Shown in pieces: positions 7,772 to 9,001 of a stretch of DNA of 9,001 bases. This DNA is from Rhodospirillales bacterium (GTDB taxonomy: Bacteria; Pseudomonadota; Alphaproteobacteria; Rhodospirillales; Magnetospirillaceae). The translations under genes were made by a program, and so were the position numbers. The stretch covers positions 1 through 9,001 of the forward strand of contig JASHSH010000113.1 of the NCBI GenBank assembly GCA_030040955.1. The letters are read 5' to 3'. Position 1 is the first letter of the stretch, and each line of letters begins with the position of its first letter. The notes under the pieces were generated by a model that saw only the letters and a program-made list of their open reading frames with translations, did no database searches and was not told the DNA's origin.

Positions 7772-7831
7772 GAAAATGCCAGCCGTGCCAATTGCTTATT
7801 GACACTCGTTTGAGGCGGGAAGCACACTCGC
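7772..7831 (+). promoter_or_regulatory. Repeated 60-nt upstream element, copy A, probable promoter of the glycosyltransferase at 7882
   Basis: This stretch aligns without gaps to 8677-8736 at 49 of 60 positions. Identical blocks include GCCAATTG, TTATTGACACT and AAGCACACTCGC. A perfect -35 hexamer TTGACA lies at 7799-7804, and 17 nt further is GCACAC (7822-7827) or, at 18 nt, CACACT, either a weak -10. CAATTG (7789-7794) sits just before the -35 and may be an activator site. The TTGACA starts 83 nt before the ATG at 7882. The conservation in both copies, although the following 50-nt leaders differ, argues for function. Transcription-start data are lacking. Confidence 0.6.
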
Positions 7832-7881
7832 GAACGCAGGTGAAAGTAATCGTGAGGCTTTGCCCGGGCTTGGGGGTTGCA

Positions 7882-8619
7882 ATGGATGGTGCTCTGGATG
7901 ACCGTCCGAAGCTGACGGTCGTCGTCCCCTGCTACAACGAGGCGCCGTTCATACTGGACACGATCGATCAAGTCGCCGCCGCCGCGGCCGAATCGAAAAT
8001 CGCAGCGTTCGAAATCCTGGTGATCGACGATTGCAGCAAAGACGAAAGCCCCGCCCTCGTCGCCAAGCGCGCCAAGACCCAGTCTTTCGTCAAACTGGTG
8101 CGCAATGCGCGCAATCTGGGCTTTGGTGGAGCCTACAAGGAGGGCGTTCGTCGCGCCTCCGGCGAATATGTGATCATCGTTCCGGGAGACAATTGCTTTC
8201 CCAGCCGATCGATCGCCGGTGTGTTGGGCAAATTAGGCACGGCCGACATCGTCATACCCTTCACCGTCAATCCCGAGACCCGGCCCTGGCGGCGGCGGGC
8301 GCTCTCGCGCGGCTTCACCATGCTGGTCAATGCACTGTTCGGCCTCCGCGTTCCCTACTACAACGGAATCGTGCTGCATCGGACGGCGCTGCTCCGCACG
8401 ATCGAAATCCGCACCGACAGTTTCGCATTCCAGGCGGAGGCTTTGGTGAAGCTGATTCGGCAGGGCGCGAGCTATGAGACGGTCGGCATCGAGCTCAAGG
8501 AAAGCCCGCAGAAGGCCACCAGCGCGTTTCGGCTGCGGAACGTCCTGCGGGTGCTCAAATCGCTGTGCAGCATCTGGTACGAAGTGAATTTCCTGCCCAA
8601 GGCGCGTCCGTCGCCGTGA
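7882..8619 (+). CDS. GT2 family glycosyltransferase (DPM1/polyprenol-phosphate sugar transferase-like)
   Basis: This 245-residue protein is a family 2, GT-A fold glycosyltransferase, likely cytoplasmic or at the membrane face. It shows LTVVVPCYNE (11-20), the nucleotide-binding DD at 49-50, NLGFGGAYKEG (78-88) as in dolichol-phosphate mannose synthases, and PGDN (101-104) at the place of the usual DxD metal motif. YYNGIVLHR (159-167) and FAFQAEALVKLIRQG (181-195) are later family segments. No transmembrane helices are present, unlike ArnC/GtrB types, so it resembles the soluble DPM1 form. It may move a sugar from a nucleotide sugar to polyprenyl phosphate or a lipid-linked acceptor. I chose ATG at 7882 because GGGGG lies just upstream and the homology begins at once. 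An in-frame TTG at 7792 would add 30 residues but would start inside the promoter-like element. The gene is followed by a related glycosyltransferase, which suggests duplication. Confidence 0.9.
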   Translation: MDGALDDRPKLTVVVPCYNEAPFILDTIDQVAAAAAESKIAAFEILVIDDCSKDESPALVAKRAKTQSFVKLVRNARNLGFGGAYKEGVRRASGEYVIIVPGDNCFPSRSIAGVLGKLGTADIVIPFTVNPETRPWRRRALSRGFTMLVNALFGLRVPYYNGIVLHRTALLRTIEIRTDSFAFQAEALVKLIRQGASYETVGIELKESPQKATSAFRLRNVLRVLKSLCSIWYEVNFLPKARPSP

Positions 8620-8631
8620 CGGCGGGAGGCG

Positions 8632-8665
8632 GTCCTGGCGCCACGCCGTCCCTGGCCGGCAGGAC
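8632..8665 (+). other. Weak hairpin after the first glycosyltransferase
   Basis: GTCCTG (8632-8637) can pair with CAGGAC (8660-8665), with a further short GCCA/TGGC helix inside (8640-8643 with 8653-8656) after an internal loop. It begins 13 nt after the stop at 8619 and has no T-run. It may be a mild or factor-dependent terminator, or chance. The remainder of 8620-8785 is covered by the upstream element at 8677-8736 and the leader of the next gene. Confidence 0.2.
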
Positions 8666-8676
8666 GCGGATTCAGC

Positions 8677-8736
8677 CAAAACGCAAGCCGGGCCAATTGT
8701 TTATTGACACTTGTTCGGCGCGCCAAGCACACTCGC
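8677..8736 (+). promoter_or_regulatory. Repeated 60-nt upstream element, copy B, probable promoter of the glycosyltransferase at 8786
   Basis: This is the second copy of the element at 7772-7831. It keeps TTGACA (8704-8709), the 17-nt spacing to GCACAC (8727-8732) and the CAATTG palindrome (8694-8699). Most of the 11 differences fall outside these boxes, four of them in the spacer. Its TTGACA starts 82 nt before the ATG at 8786, against 83 nt in copy A. Having its own promoter would let the second glycosyltransferase be expressed separately from the first, although both point the same way and lie only 166 nt apart. Confidence 0.6.
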
Positions 8737-8785
8737 CGGCGGCCGTCTCCGGGGGTCAGGGTCTCGGTCGCAGTCGAGGGAGCGG

Positions 8786-9001
8786 ATGGTCGTTATTGCG
8801 GAAAATCGGCCGAGACTGACATTCGTCGTGCCCTGCTACAACGAGGCAGGCAACGTCGCCGGCACCATCGCGGAGATCGAGAACGCCGCGCGCGGGGCCG
8901 AAATCCCCGAGTTCGAGGTCGTGCCGGTCGACGATGGAAGTACCGACGATACGCGCGCCGTTCTGACCGAGCTCGCAACGCGCAAGCCGCATGTCCGGCC
9001 G
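8786..9001 (+). CDS. GT2 family glycosyltransferase, N-terminal fragment (cut by window edge)
   Basis: Only the first 72 codons are visible, open to the right edge. They contain LTFVVPCYNEAGNVAGTIAE (11-30) and VDDGSTDDT (50-58), the opening nucleotide-binding motifs of GT2, GT-A fold glycosyltransferases of the dolichol-phosphate mannose synthase type. The N-terminus aligns with the glycosyltransferase at 7882 from about residue 8 (RPxLTxVVPCYNEA), so the two are probably paralogues. The start is well supported by GAGGGAG (8776-8782) a few bases before the ATG. The segment VVPVDDG has Pro where a hydrophobic strand residue is usual, which is odd but may be tolerated. The rest of the domain, and any C-terminal membrane helices, lie outside the window, so no acceptor can be suggested. 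Confidence 0.85.
   Translation, partial: MVVIAENRPRLTFVVPCYNEAGNVAGTIAEIENAARGAEIPEFEVVPVDDGSTDDTRAVLTELATRKPHVRP

Noticed and set aside
7792..7881. TTG start giving the first glycosyltransferase 30 extra residues
   Set aside because: It would begin inside the promoter-like element, before its TTGACA box. The extension has no family match, and ATG at 7882 has a GGGGG just upstream.
7666..8732. Two minus-strand open frames (7666-7971 and 8472-8732) sharing the peptide TSVNKQLARLAF
   Set aside because: The shared peptide is only the reverse translation of the duplicated 60-nt upstream element. Outside it the two frames do not resemble each other, and both run opposite or into glycosyltransferase genes.

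Overview
The window is a GC-rich stretch of bacterial chromosome carrying part of a surface-polysaccharide or glycoconjugate locus. The high GC content, the strong bias to G or C in third codon positions and the gene types suggest a proteobacterium, perhaps an alphaproteobacterium. No marker gene fixes the taxon, so this is inference.

The layout is two divergent arms. On the minus strand, reading from 7616 down to 1, there are six tightly packed genes. They encode an MsbA/PglK-type ABC exporter (5814-7616), two extended-SDR nucleotide-sugar epimerase/dehydratases (4717-5721 and 3675-4709), a fused nucleotidyltransferase-PfkB sugar kinase (2024-3613), and the alpha and beta halves of a thiamine-diphosphate (ThDP) dependent E1 enzyme (983-1987, and 1-993 cut by the left edge). 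Gaps among the last five are small (7, 61 and 36 nt) and the E1 pair overlaps by 11 nt, so these five probably form one operon. A 92-nt gap separates the exporter from them. On the plus strand are two tandem, related GT2 glycosyltransferases of the polyprenol-phosphate sugar transferase type (7882-8619, and 8786-9001 cut by the right edge).

A plausible reading is that the kinase/nucleotidyltransferase activates a sugar, the two SDR enzymes remodel an activated sugar, and the E1 pair performs a ThDP-dependent carbon-carbon bond step on a keto sugar. The glycosyltransferases would then load sugars onto a lipid carrier or acceptor, and the ABC protein would flip or export the lipid-linked product. 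The ends of this pathway lie outside the window, and no enzyme here can be assigned a substrate from sequence alone.

The points most worth a second look are four. There is an E1 pair without visible E2/E3 genes inside a sugar operon. The kinase fusion has the reverse domain order of HldE. A 60-nt element with a TTGACA box is repeated at almost the same distance before each glycosyltransferase. The E1 alpha subunit has an altered ThDP motif. The long open frames opposite the minus-strand genes are treated as shadows. No RNA gene, insertion sequence or CRISPR array was seen.
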